DNA of 6,130 nucleotides from an uncultured Eubacteriales bacterium (GCA_900549865.1 URPU01000112.1:1-6130); one strand, 5' to 3'; counted from the first letter of the stretch, positions 1 to 5,556 are shown. The notes: a model not told the origin generated them from the sequence alone. Program-made: numbers and translations.

Positions 1-9
1 TAATACTGC

Positions 10-31
10 TTTCGCGTCTGCGGACGCGAAA
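10..31. terminator. GC-rich hairpin, possible terminator of a gene left of the window
   Basis: A perfect 9-bp inverted repeat, TTTCGCGTC / GACGCGAAA, encloses the 4-nt loop TGCG. A run of six T lies at 44-49 on the plus strand, but 12 nt beyond the stem, which is too far for a classical intrinsic terminator. It could be the terminator of a rightward gene ending at or before the left edge, or simply a stable 3'-end structure. The stem is directly visible; the role is inference. Confidence 0.45.
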
Positions 32-56
32 CTCTGCGAGGCCTTTTTTGACAAGT

Positions 57-84
57 TGAGGGAGAGTCAGATGACTCTCCCTCA
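57..84. terminator. 13-bp perfect hairpin after the NifX-like gene
   Basis: TGAGGGAGAGTCA (57-69) and TGACTCTCCCTCA (72-84) form a perfect 13-bp inverted repeat with only two bases between the arms. The innermost A-T pair must therefore open to give a 4-nt loop. The stem lies 24 nt past the stop codon of the leftward NifX-like gene, where its terminator would be expected. The tract after the stem is better on the plus strand (GTTTTA) than on the minus strand (ACTTGTC). It may therefore work in both directions, or mainly stop transcription arriving from the left, between convergent genes. Confidence 0.6.
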
Positions 85-108
85 GTTTTACCTATATTCT
101 TATCCTTT

Positions 109-522
109 TCAGTGGCAGCAGCCTCCGCAGGAACAGTCGTCTCCCTCGTCATGGCCGCAGCCGGAGCAGCCGCCGCAGCCGCTTCCGCAGCCCTCATCCC
201 CGCCGGAAATGGGAAGCTGGCCGGTGATGAGCATATCCGCCGCCGTGTCCGCGTCGCCGCAGAAGCCGGAGATGGGAACGATGCCGAAGCTCAAAAGCGC
301 GCGCTTGGCCTCCGCGCCCATATTGCCGGAGAGCACCGCGTCCACCTTGTTTTCGCGCATGAGCTCCGCCATGGCCTGATGGCCGTGCCTGTCGGAGCAG
401 TCGATGAGGCGCTTTGTGCACTGGTTCACATCCGCGTCCTTATAATCATACAGGGCGAACATCTCCGCATGGCCGAAATGCATGCCGATCTCGCCGTTAT
501 CGTATGCGACAGCAACTATCAT
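109..522 (-). CDS. NifX/NafY/ORP-like (dinitrogenase iron-molybdenum cofactor family) protein with Cys-rich tail
   Basis: This 137-residue protein has one compact domain of the dinitrogenase FeMo-cofactor biosynthesis family (NifX, NafY, the C-terminal part of NifB, and MTH1175/ORP stand-alone proteins). It starts MIVAVAYDNG and carries the family motif HFGHA at residues 15-19, followed by a segment rich in Gly, Ala and Cys (GFCGDAD around 86-92). Such proteins bind metal clusters; in ORP this is a Mo-Cu-sulfide cluster. Residues about 108-137 form a Gly/Cys/His tail with eight cysteines (112, 116, 119, 122, 130, 132, 135, 136) and His124 and His137, a likely extra metal-binding or disordered region. 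The start is set by AGGAG at 530-534 (minus strand), 7 nt upstream and inside the end of mrp, and the ATG overlaps the mrp stop as ATGA, implying translational coupling. No nif structural genes are visible, so a role in nitrogen fixation is not supported. The metal and partner are unknown. Confidence 0.9.
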   Translation of the reverse strand: MIVAVAYDNGEIGMHFGHAEMFALYDYKDADVNQCTKRLIDCSDRHGHQAMAELMRENKVDAVLSGNMGAEAKRALLSFGIVPISGFCGDADTAADMLITGQLPISGGDEGCGSGCGGCSGCGHDEGDDCSCGGCCH

Positions 523-1349
523 GCCTTATCTCCTTTTTCAATGACATCGACCAGGGGGGCAATATTCTCCCCGCTGACATGCTCGACCTCGCCGGCGTCC
601 ACCATCGCGGCGACGACGGGGTCTATCGGCAGACGGACAAAATGCTCTATCCCGAACTCCCTGGCCTCCCGCTCGACCTTGCTGTCGCCGAAGATGGAGT
701 ATTCCTTGCCGCAGTCCGGGCACTTGAAGTAGGACATGTTTTCCACGATGCCGAGGACGGGAACATTCATAAGCTCCGCCATCTTCACGGCCTTCGCAAC
801 TATCATGCCAACAAGATCCTGCGGTGTGGTGACGATGACTATCCCGTCCACGGGAAGCGACTGGAACACCGTGAGGGGCACGTCGCCCGTTCCGGGAGGC
901 ATATCGACGAACATATAGTCCACATCCTGCCACAGCACATCCGTCCAGAACTGCGTCACAGCGCCCGCAATGACGGGGCCGCGCCAGACAACAGGCTCGC
1001 GCTCATTCTGAAGGATGAGGTTGATGGACATTATCTGAAGGCCGGTATAGGTGCTGACGGGGATGATATACTCATCCGTGCCGGTGGCATGCTCGGTAAT
1101 GCCGAAGGACTTGGGGATGGAGGGGCCGGTGATGTCGGCGTCCAGTACGGCGCAGTTGTGCCCGCGGCGCTGCATCTCCGACGCGAGGAGACTAGTCACG
1201 AGAGACTTGCCGACGCCGCCTTTGCCGCTGACGACGGCAATGACCTTCTTCACGCTTGCGCCCTCGCGCAGCGGCTTTTTAAAGCTCTCCTGTTCGCGGC
1301 TGGCGCAGGCCTCGCCGCAGGTGGAGCAGTCATGTGTGCAATCGCTCAT
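519..1349 (-). CDS. mrp: Mrp/Nbp35/ApbC family Fe-S cluster carrier P-loop ATPase
   Basis: This 276-residue cytosolic ATPase belongs to the Mrp/Nbp35 branch of the MinD/deviant Walker A family, which binds a 4Fe-4S cluster at a dimer interface and hands it to target apoproteins. Visible motifs are the deviant P-loop SGKGGVGKS (41-49), DADITGPS (70-77), the Walker B-like VDMPPGTGD (148-156), and the cluster-ligating CPDC pair Cys210/Cys213 in ENMSYFKCPDCGKEYSIFG. The N-terminus adds a second cysteine group, Cys4, Cys8, Cys11 and Cys15 (CX3CX2CX3C), spaced differently from the N-terminal ferredoxin-like motif of eukaryotic Nbp35. Length is typical of the short bacterial form. GAAAGG at 1360-1365 supports the ATG at 1349. 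The gene has its own promoter (1389-1416) and overlaps the NifX-like gene downstream by 4 bp. In Desulfovibrio, Mrp and an ORP/NifX-like domain are fused in one polypeptide (MrpORP); this looks like the split version. The client protein is unknown. Confidence 0.95.
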   Translation of the reverse strand: MSDCTHDCSTCGEACASREQESFKKPLREGASVKKVIAVVSGKGGVGKSLVTSLLASEMQRRGHNCAVLDADITGPSIPKSFGITEHATGTDEYIIPVSTYTGLQIMSINLILQNEREPVVWRGPVIAGAVTQFWTDVLWQDVDYMFVDMPPGTGDVPLTVFQSLPVDGIVIVTTPQDLVGMIVAKAVKMAELMNVPVLGIVENMSYFKCPDCGKEYSIFGDSKVEREAREFGIEHFVRLPIDPVVAAMVDAGEVEHVSGENIAPLVDVIEKGDKA

Positions 1350-1388
1350 ATATATCTTACCTTTCGTATATTTTTATTTGCACTATGT

Positions 1389-1416
1389 ATTATATCCCGT
1401 TTGACGAAATAGTCAA
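1389..1416 (-). promoter_or_regulatory. Sigma-A-like promoter of the mrp pair
   Basis: Read on the minus strand, the -35 is TTGACT (1416-1411, five of six consensus bases) and the -10 is a perfect TATAAT (1394-1389), with a 16-bp spacer. The predicted start near 1382 gives a leader of about 30 nt that contains the GAAAGG ribosome site of mrp. This lets mrp and the NifX-like gene be transcribed separately from the upstream Gx-transporter gene, although I see no terminator between them, so read-through is also possible. Confidence 0.8.
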
Positions 1417-1417
1417 A
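1400..1417. promoter_or_regulatory. Inverted repeat TTTGAC-N6-GTCAAA, candidate operator of the mrp promoter
   Basis: A perfect 6-bp inverted repeat with a 6-bp centre covers the whole -35 element and part of the spacer of the mrp promoter. The arm spacing is that of a dimeric helix-turn-helix regulator, and a protein bound here would block RNA polymerase. The repeat partly coincides with -35 consensus bases, so chance is possible. I cannot name the regulator, and no regulator gene is in the window. Confidence 0.45.
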
Positions 1418-1444
1418 TCCAAGGTGTTTACTTGCAATTCGCCG

Positions 1445-1945
1445 TCACAGCTTCAGCTTCCGCAGCGCGCGCACAAGGTACATCGCGCCGAAGCCCGTGA
1501 ACACGCCCGTTATGACGCCGGAGACGATTAGTGCGGGCGCGTATATGAACACGCCCGGCGTCTTTACCACGAGCACGCAGGCCAGAAGCTGGCCCATATT
1601 GTGCGCCACGGCAGACACCGCAGACACCGCCCACAGCCGCTTTTCCGGCACGACGCCGACGAGAAGGCACATCGCGGCATAGGCCAGCACGCCGCCCGCG
1701 GCGCTGTAGAGCATCGCGGAGGGATTCCCGGCGAACACCGCGCCCATGATGATGCGCGCGGCAAGGATCGCGCCGGCCTCACGCCTGCCGAGGATGAGCA
1801 TGGCCGTCAGCGTGACTATATTCGCAAGGCCGAGCTTTACACCCGGTATGGGAACGGGCGCGGGAAGCTGCGCCTCCAGCATGAAGATGGTCAGCGCGAT
1901 AGCCGTGAGCACCGCCATAAGCGCCAGCTTCTTCGTTTTAGGCAT
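1445..1945 (-). CDS. Gx transporter family membrane protein (Hpre_diP_synt_I family; EetB-like)
   Basis: This 166-residue, strongly hydrophobic integral membrane protein belongs to the family long annotated as heptaprenyl diphosphate synthase component I, now called Gx transporter family. The recognisable motif is PIPGVKLGLANI (33-44) after a first membrane segment (about 8-24). Further hydrophobic segments lie at about 42-52, 60-72, 78-98, 104-127 and 135-155, and the C-terminus is basic (RALRKLKL). There are no prenyl-synthase aspartate motifs, so the old enzyme name should not be taken literally; the architecture resembles a small transport S-component. It overlaps the NusG_II gene by 8 bp, with a G-rich ribosome site near 1949-1960. 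From what I recall of the Listeria flavin-based extracellular electron transfer locus, EetB is of this family and EetA of the NusG_II family, so this pair is EetAB-like. The substrate is unknown. Confidence 0.88.
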   Translation of the reverse strand: MPKTKKLALMAVLTAIALTIFMLEAQLPAPVPIPGVKLGLANIVTLTAMLILGRREAGAILAARIIMGAVFAGNPSAMLYSAAGGVLAYAAMCLLVGVVPEKRLWAVSAVSAVAHNMGQLLACVLVVKTPGVFIYAPALIVSGVITGVFTGFGAMYLVRALRKLKL

Positions 1946-2336
1946 CTACCCCGCCCCCCTCTATGCGCACGCTGAGGTGATGCGGCATACAGATGATGGG
2001 CACGCCGCCGCGGCTTATCGCGCCCTGCGCCACACACACGCCGTCCGGGCAGTCCGCCGCCGTGACGGAGATATTGCCCGGCGCGACATGCACCGTGTTA
2101 TGCCCGTAGCGCGTGTCGATATCTATATCATATTCCGCCGTGACGCGCGAGAGGTCTATCCTGTAAAGCTCCTCGCCGTCAACGCGCACGACGGCGACAG
2201 TGCCCGTGCCGGCAGCGCCGGCAATGACGTAACCAACAACGCAGACGAGGCAGAGCGCCGCCAGCGCGATTATCCATATCCGCGTTTTCCTGTCGCCGTG
2301 CGCGGCGGCAGCGCGTTTTTCCGAATTATTTTTCAT
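1938..2336 (-). CDS. NusG domain II-containing membrane-anchored protein (EetA-like)
   Basis: This 132-residue protein has a basic N-terminus, one membrane segment (about 19-42) and an outward-facing NusG domain II-type beta domain (about 46-127). The diagnostic motif is DCPDGVCVAQG (95-105), followed by ISRGGVPIICMPHHLSVRI (107-125), with Cys96, Cys101 and Cys116 conserved in the family. These proteins are not transcription factors; they are usually found next to Gx-transporter, ApbE or FMN-binding genes, and EetA of Listeria electron transfer is, as I recall, of this type. The gene is first in its transcript and overlaps the Gx-transporter gene by 8 bp. The ATG at 2336 has no Shine-Dalgarno sequence upstream and lies right at the predicted transcription start. 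No in-frame ATG, GTG or TTG occurs between it and the membrane segment that could serve instead. The molecular role is unproven. Confidence 0.88.
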   Translation of the reverse strand: MKNNSEKRAAAAHGDRKTRIWIIALAALCLVCVVGYVIAGAAGTGTVAVVRVDGEELYRIDLSRVTAEYDIDIDTRYGHNTVHVAPGNISVTAADCPDGVCVAQGAISRGGVPIICMPHHLSVRIEGGGVDA

Positions 2337-2343
2337 ATTATTT

Positions 2344-2372
2344 ATTGTAGTTTACTGCGCCGCAGTTGTCAA
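2344..2372 (-). promoter_or_regulatory. Leftward promoter of the NusG_II-Gx pair
   Basis: On the minus strand a perfect -35 TTGACA (2372-2367) is followed after exactly 17 bp by TACAAT (2349-2344, five of six). The expected transcription start is an A at 2338 or 2336, the latter being the A of the NusG_II start codon. This gives an mRNA with essentially no 5' leader. The -35 shares five bases with the rightward -35 (2366-2371). Confidence 0.78.
2354..2366. promoter_or_regulatory. 13-bp palindrome ACTGCGCCGCAGT, candidate operator
   Basis: ACTGCG and CGCAGT flank a central C in a perfect palindrome lying wholly inside the 17-bp spacer of the leftward promoter. It ends on the first base of the rightward -35 hexamer. 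It stands out as GC-rich in an AT-rich control region. A bound repressor would cover the leftward promoter and abut the rightward one, while a spacer-binding MerR-type activator is another possibility. The symmetry and position are seen directly; the regulator is unknown. Confidence 0.5.
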
Positions 2373-2395
2373 TAAGCATATAATTATGATATACT
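2366..2395 (+). promoter_or_regulatory. Rightward promoter of the FHA-SEDS operon
   Basis: TTGTCA (2366-2371, five of six) is followed after 18 bp by TATACT (2390-2395, five of six). The predicted start near 2402 leaves a leader of about 40 nt with the GAGG ribosome site. The spacer is one base longer than ideal, so this promoter looks somewhat weaker than the leftward one it overlaps. Confidence 0.62.
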
Positions 2396-2404
2396 GGTTA
2401 GTAT
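2391..2404. promoter_or_regulatory. Short inverted repeat ATACT-GGTT-AGTAT at the rightward transcription start
   Basis: A 5-bp inverted repeat with a 4-bp centre spans most of the rightward -10 and its expected transcription start. The arms are short and AT-rich, so chance is quite possible. If real, it would be an operator or a small hairpin at the 5' end of the mRNA. Confidence 0.25.
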
Positions 2405-2430
2405 GCGAAAAATAATTTACTTTATGAAGT

Positions 2431-2435
2431 GAGGA
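2431..2435 (+). promoter_or_regulatory. Ribosome binding site GAGGA that sets a TTG start
   Basis: GAGGA ends 7 nt before the TTG at 2443. The next in-frame start, ATG at 2467, has only a weak GGGA upstream. This favours the TTG as the start of the FHA-SEDS gene. Confidence 0.6.
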
Positions 2436-2442
2436 ACACATC

Positions 2443-4170
2443 TTGGAGCTGCTGCGGGAATACGCCATGACGACATCCAAATACGGCCTGATCCTGCTGT
2501 CCGCGGCGATAATCGTGCGCTGCATACGCTCCATGCTCAGCGAACGGTATGAGCCGGAGCTGTGGGGCTATCTTACCCGCGGGCGGGAGAGGCTGCCCAT
2601 ATATCACTGGGAGAACCTTATCGGCCGCTCCCGTTTTTCGGATGTGCGCGTGGACATGCCGGGCATAGGCCGCGTGCACGCGGTGCTGGCGCGCTCTGAC
2701 CGGGGCGCGTGGCGGCTGTACGACATATTCTCCAAGGGCGGGGTATGGGTCAACGGCGTGAAGGTCGGCGCAAACGGCGCGGAGGTGAGAAACGGCGACG
2801 TTGTCAACCTCGGCGGGAACGTGCTGCACTTTCTGCCCGTCAACACCGAGCAGCGCGCCGCGCTGGAGCAGCGGCGCACGCGCGCGGGGCAGACCGTCTC
2901 CCCCGCCGTCACGCTCATCGAGCTGACGCTTTTTCAGCTTTTCCTGCTTATAGAGCACCTGTTCTCGGCCCAGCCGCAGCACGTGCGCGATATTGCGTTG
3001 GCCTTCGCGGGGCTTGCGTGCCTGCAATGGCTGTGCTATTACGCGATGCGCTTTATAGACCGCACCGGCTTTGAGGTGGAGGCGCTTGCCTTCTACCTGA
3101 GCACGCTGGGCATGTCGGTGGCGGCCTCCTCAACGCCGGAGGACATGTACAAGCAGCTTCTGCTGACGATGGCGGGCGTGGCGCTGTTTCTGGCGGACGG
3201 ATGGTGGCTGCGCAATCTGCGGCGCACGGCCGCGCTGCGCATACCTGTGGCCGTGCTGGCCGTGGCGCTGCTGGGCGTGAACATGGTCACGAGCGACGCG
3301 GTATTCGGCGCGCGCAACTGGCTTGAATTCGGCGGGTACTCGTTCCAGCCGTCGGAATTTGTGAAGGCGCTTTACATCTACGCGGGCGCGTCCACCCTCG
3401 ACAGGCTGTACCGCACGCGCAACCTCTACTACTTCATCGGCTTTTCCGCCGTGTGCGTGGTCGCGCTCGCCCTCATCGGCGACTTCGGCACGGCGCTTAT
3501 ATTCTTCGTGAGCTTTCTTATAATCTCCTTCATGCGCTCCGGCTCCATCGCAACGGTGATACTCGCCGTGACGGGCGCGGGGCTGGCGGGCTTCCTCGCG
3601 GTGTCGGTCAAGCCGTACATCGCGCAGCGCTTCGCCACGTGGGGCCACGTGTGGGAGGACATATACGACAAGGGCTATCAGCAGACGCGCGCCATGTCCG
3701 CCGCCGCTTCCGGCGGGCTTTTCGGCAAGGGCGCGGGCGCGGGCTGGCTTGAAAACATCTTCGCGGCGAACACGGACATGGTGTTCGCCCTGATATGCGA
3801 GGAGCTTGGGCTTCTGATCGGGATATGCATGGTGCTGGCGGTGCTGACGCTGGCCTTCTTCGCGGTGCGCTCGGCAAGGCAGGGGCGCTCCGCCTACTAC
3901 GCGATAGCGGCGTGCGCAGCGATGAGCATGCTGCTGGTGCAGCTTGCGCTGAACGTGTTCGGCTCGCTGGACATCCTGCCGTTCACGGGCGTCACGTTCC
4001 CGTTCGTGTCGCGCGGCGGCTCGTCGCTGCTGTCGTGCTGGATGCTGATGGCCTTCGTGAAAAGTGCGGACAACCGGCGCAGTGCGAGCTTCGCCGTGAA
4101 TCCCGTCAAGCGCATCGCCGGTGACGACGAGGACGACGATGAGGACACGTGGGAGGACGACGGGGAATGA
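2443..4170 (+). CDS. FHA domain fused to RodA/FtsW/SpoVE-type SEDS peptidoglycan glycosyltransferase
   Basis: This 575-residue protein starts with a membrane segment (about 13-27) followed by a cytoplasmic FHA domain (about 52-132): GRS at 61-63, RVHA at 77-80, VNG at 103-105 and RNGDVVNLGG at 116-125. A roughly 400-residue multispanning SEDS domain follows, which polymerises lipid II into glycan strands with a class B PBP. SEDS landmarks are RNWLEFGGYSFQPSEFVK (291-308), GDFGTALIFF (346-355), NTDMVFALICEELG (443-456) with Asp445 matching the essential extracellular Asp of RodA, and LPFTGVTFPFVSRGGSS (512-528). The C-terminal tail is very acidic (561-575). Normal SEDS proteins are about 380-420 residues, so the FHA is a genuine N-terminal addition. 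The start is TTG at 2443; ATG at 2467 would remove only eight residues. The stop overlaps the PBP start as ATGA. Whether it acts as RodA or FtsW/SpoVE cannot be told from sequence alone. In actinobacteria separate FHA genes neighbour rodA and pbpA. Confidence 0.95.
   Translation: MELLREYAMTTSKYGLILLSAAIIVRCIRSMLSERYEPELWGYLTRGRERLPIYHWENLIGRSRFSDVRVDMPGIGRVHAVLARSDRGAWRLYDIFSKGGVWVNGVKVGANGAEVRNGDVVNLGGNVLHFLPVNTEQRAALEQRRTRAGQTVSPAVTLIELTLFQLFLLIEHLFSAQPQHVRDIALAFAGLACLQWLCYYAMRFIDRTGFEVEALAFYLSTLGMSVAASSTPEDMYKQLLLTMAGVALFLADGWWLRNLRRTAALRIPVAVLAVALLGVNMVTSDAVFGARNWLEFGGYSFQPSEFVKALYIYAGASTLDRLYRTRNLYYFIGFSAVCVVALALIGDFGTALIFFVSFLIISFMRSGSIATVILAVTGAGLAGFLAVSVKPYIAQRFATWGHVWEDIYDKGYQQTRAMSAAASGGLFGKGAGAGWLENIFAANTDMVFALICEELGLLIGICMVLAVLTLAFFAVRSARQGRSAYYAIAACAAMSMLLVQLALNVFGSLDILPFTGVTFPFVSRGGSSLLSCWMLMAFVKSADNRRSASFAVNPVKRIAGDDEDDDEDTWEDDGE
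4152..4156 (+). promoter_or_regulatory. Ribosome binding site GGAGG for the PBP gene
   Basis: GGAGG lies 10 nt before the ATG at 4167, inside the acidic-tail codons of the SEDS gene. It selects ATG 4167 over the in-frame GTG at 4149, which lies upstream of this site. The SEDS acidic tail is encoded by repeated GAC/GAG codons, so part of the match may be a by-product. Confidence 0.55.
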
Positions 4171-5543
4171 AGAGGATAACCAACCGCGCCGTATCCGTGC
4201 TTCTCATCGCGGCGCTTGTCATATGCGGAATGGTGACATACGTGCTGCGCTACATCGACCACGGGCAGGACTGGGCACTGTATTTTTCGCGCGCCAACTC
4301 CGGCTCCACGGGGCAGATATTCGACAGGAACGGCACGCGCCTTGCCTATTTCAGCGGGTATGAGAACCTCTTCGCCGGGGATGAGTGGACGCGCGAGGCC
4401 AACTATCACGTCACGGGCGACTACTGGGGGCGCACGGGCACGGGCGTCATATCGAACTTCTGGAACGAAATGCAGGGCTTCGACCTGATAAACGGCACGA
4501 CGCAGGCGCAGCACAGCGTAATGGTGCTGAACATCGACGCGGAGCTGAACAAGCTCATCTACGCGCGGCTGTGCAGGCTTTATAAGCCCCTGCCGGAGGA
4601 CGCACAGCCCGAATATGACGAAAACGGGAACGAGATAACGCCGGAGAGGGAGCTTTATAACGGGGCGGTGCTCGTGTGCAACTACCGCACGGGCGAGCTT
4701 CTGGGCATGGTGTCAACGCCGTCGGTGGACCCGCTGGAATCGGACGCGGAACCGGCGGAGGGGGCGTATATAAACCGCTGCCTTTCGGCGGCGTTCGTGC
4801 CGGGGTCTGTATTCAAGCTCGTCACTGCCGCCGCGGCGATAGAGAACATTTCCGGCCTTGACGGCGAGAGCTTCTACTGCGCGGGCGAAACGGAGATCGC
4901 CGGGGTGCCTGTGACCTGCGTCAAGCCGCACGGAGAGCAGACCTTTGAGCAGGCGCTTGCCAACTCCTGCAACTGCACGTTCGCGCTGCTGGCGGTGCGG
5001 CTGGGGCAGGGCACGATGGCGGAATACGCGCGCGCCTACGGCCTTCTTGACAGCCAGAGCCTCGACGGGATAAAGACCGCCGCGGGCAGCTATCCGCTGG
5101 AATTCGTGGGCGACCCGGAAACGGGCTGGTCGGGCATCGGCCAGTCAACAGACCTTGTGTGCCCGTACTCCATGCTGCGCATGGTGTGCGCCATTGCAAA
5201 CGGCGGCGTGCTCATCGAGCCGAAGCTCATAAACGACGGACGCGAAAGCGTGGCGGAGCGCTTCATGGACGCCGCCACGGCGGACAAGCTGCACCGGATG
5301 ATGAGCTACAACGCGGCGACGGCATATGACGCGGAGCACAACTTTCCGGGGCTGAACATCTGCGCCAAGACGGGCACGGCAGAGCTGGGCGATGGCACGT
5401 CGAACGCGTGGTTCGTGGGCTTTCTCGACGATGATGAGCACCCCTACGCCTTTGTGACGATGATAGAGCGCGGGGGCGGCGGCCTTGCCATGGCCGGGAC
5501 CGTAACGAACAAGTTTTTGCAGGATTATCTTACAGAGAATTGA
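4167..5543 (+). CDS. Class B penicillin-binding protein, D,D-transpeptidase (PbpA/FtsI-like)
   Basis: This 458-residue protein crosslinks peptidoglycan strands on the outer face of the membrane and is the expected partner of the SEDS polymerase encoded just upstream. It has an N-terminal signal anchor (about 8-28), a short stalk with GQIFDRNGTRLA (49-60), typical of class B PBPs, and a C-terminal transpeptidase domain (about 165-450). The active-site motifs are complete: SVFK with nucleophile Ser214 and Lys217, SCN (267-269), and KTG (401-403). The N-terminal region is far shorter than in PBP2 or PBP3 and resembles the compact actinobacterial PbpA type. ATG 4167 is chosen for its overlap with the SEDS stop (ATGA) and the GGAGG upstream; an in-frame GTG at 4149 would add six residues. 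A cysteine inside the SxN motif (Cys268) is a minor oddity. Elongation and division or sporulation roles cannot be separated from sequence. Confidence 0.95.
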   Translation: MKRITNRAVSVLLIAALVICGMVTYVLRYIDHGQDWALYFSRANSGSTGQIFDRNGTRLAYFSGYENLFAGDEWTREANYHVTGDYWGRTGTGVISNFWNEMQGFDLINGTTQAQHSVMVLNIDAELNKLIYARLCRLYKPLPEDAQPEYDENGNEITPERELYNGAVLVCNYRTGELLGMVSTPSVDPLESDAEPAEGAYINRCLSAAFVPGSVFKLVTAAAAIENISGLDGESFYCAGETEIAGVPVTCVKPHGEQTFEQALANSCNCTFALLAVRLGQGTMAEYARAYGLLDSQSLDGIKTAAGSYPLEFVGDPETGWSGIGQSTDLVCPYSMLRMVCAIANGGVLIEPKLINDGRESVAERFMDAATADKLHRMMSYNAATAYDAEHNFPGLNICAKTGTAELGDGTSNAWFVGFLDDDEHPYAFVTMIERGGGGLAMAGTVTNKFLQDYLTEN

Positions 5544-5556
5544 GGACAGGAAAAAC

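Noticed and set aside
109..522. Nitrogen fixation role for the NifX-like protein
   Set aside because: Stand-alone members of this family are widespread in non-fixing anaerobes and no nif structural or assembly genes accompany it here.
414..1412. Long plus-strand open frame (332 codons) opposite mrp
   Set aside because: It lies antisense to a gene with full Mrp motifs, has low-complexity His/Arg/Ala/Gly-rich composition and no recognisable domain. GC-rich codon bias on the true strand keeps this frame open.
1350..1444. Riboswitch or CtsR/CIRCE-type operator upstream of mrp
   Set aside because: The leader after the promoter is only about 30 nt, too short for a riboswitch. The dyad is TTTGAC-N6-GTCAAA, unlike the CtsR direct heptad repeats or the CIRCE element.
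1445..1945. Heptaprenyl diphosphate synthase activity for the Gx-family protein
   Set aside because: It is a small integral membrane protein without Asp-rich prenyl-synthase motifs; the enzyme name is a legacy annotation.
1938..2336. Transcription elongation factor NusG
   Set aside because: There is no NGN or KOW domain, and the protein has an N-terminal membrane anchor. Only the NusG domain II-type fold with the DCPDxxCV motif is present.
1746..2375. Plus-strand open frame of 209 codons opposite the Gx-transporter and NusG_II genes
   Set aside because: It spans two well-supported minus-strand genes and their promoter, has Arg/Ala/His-rich composition and no family signature.
2422..3648. 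Minus-strand open frames opposite the FHA-SEDS gene
   Set aside because: Arg/His/Ala-rich shadow frames under a gene with clear FHA and SEDS motifs; no plausible ribosome sites or domains.
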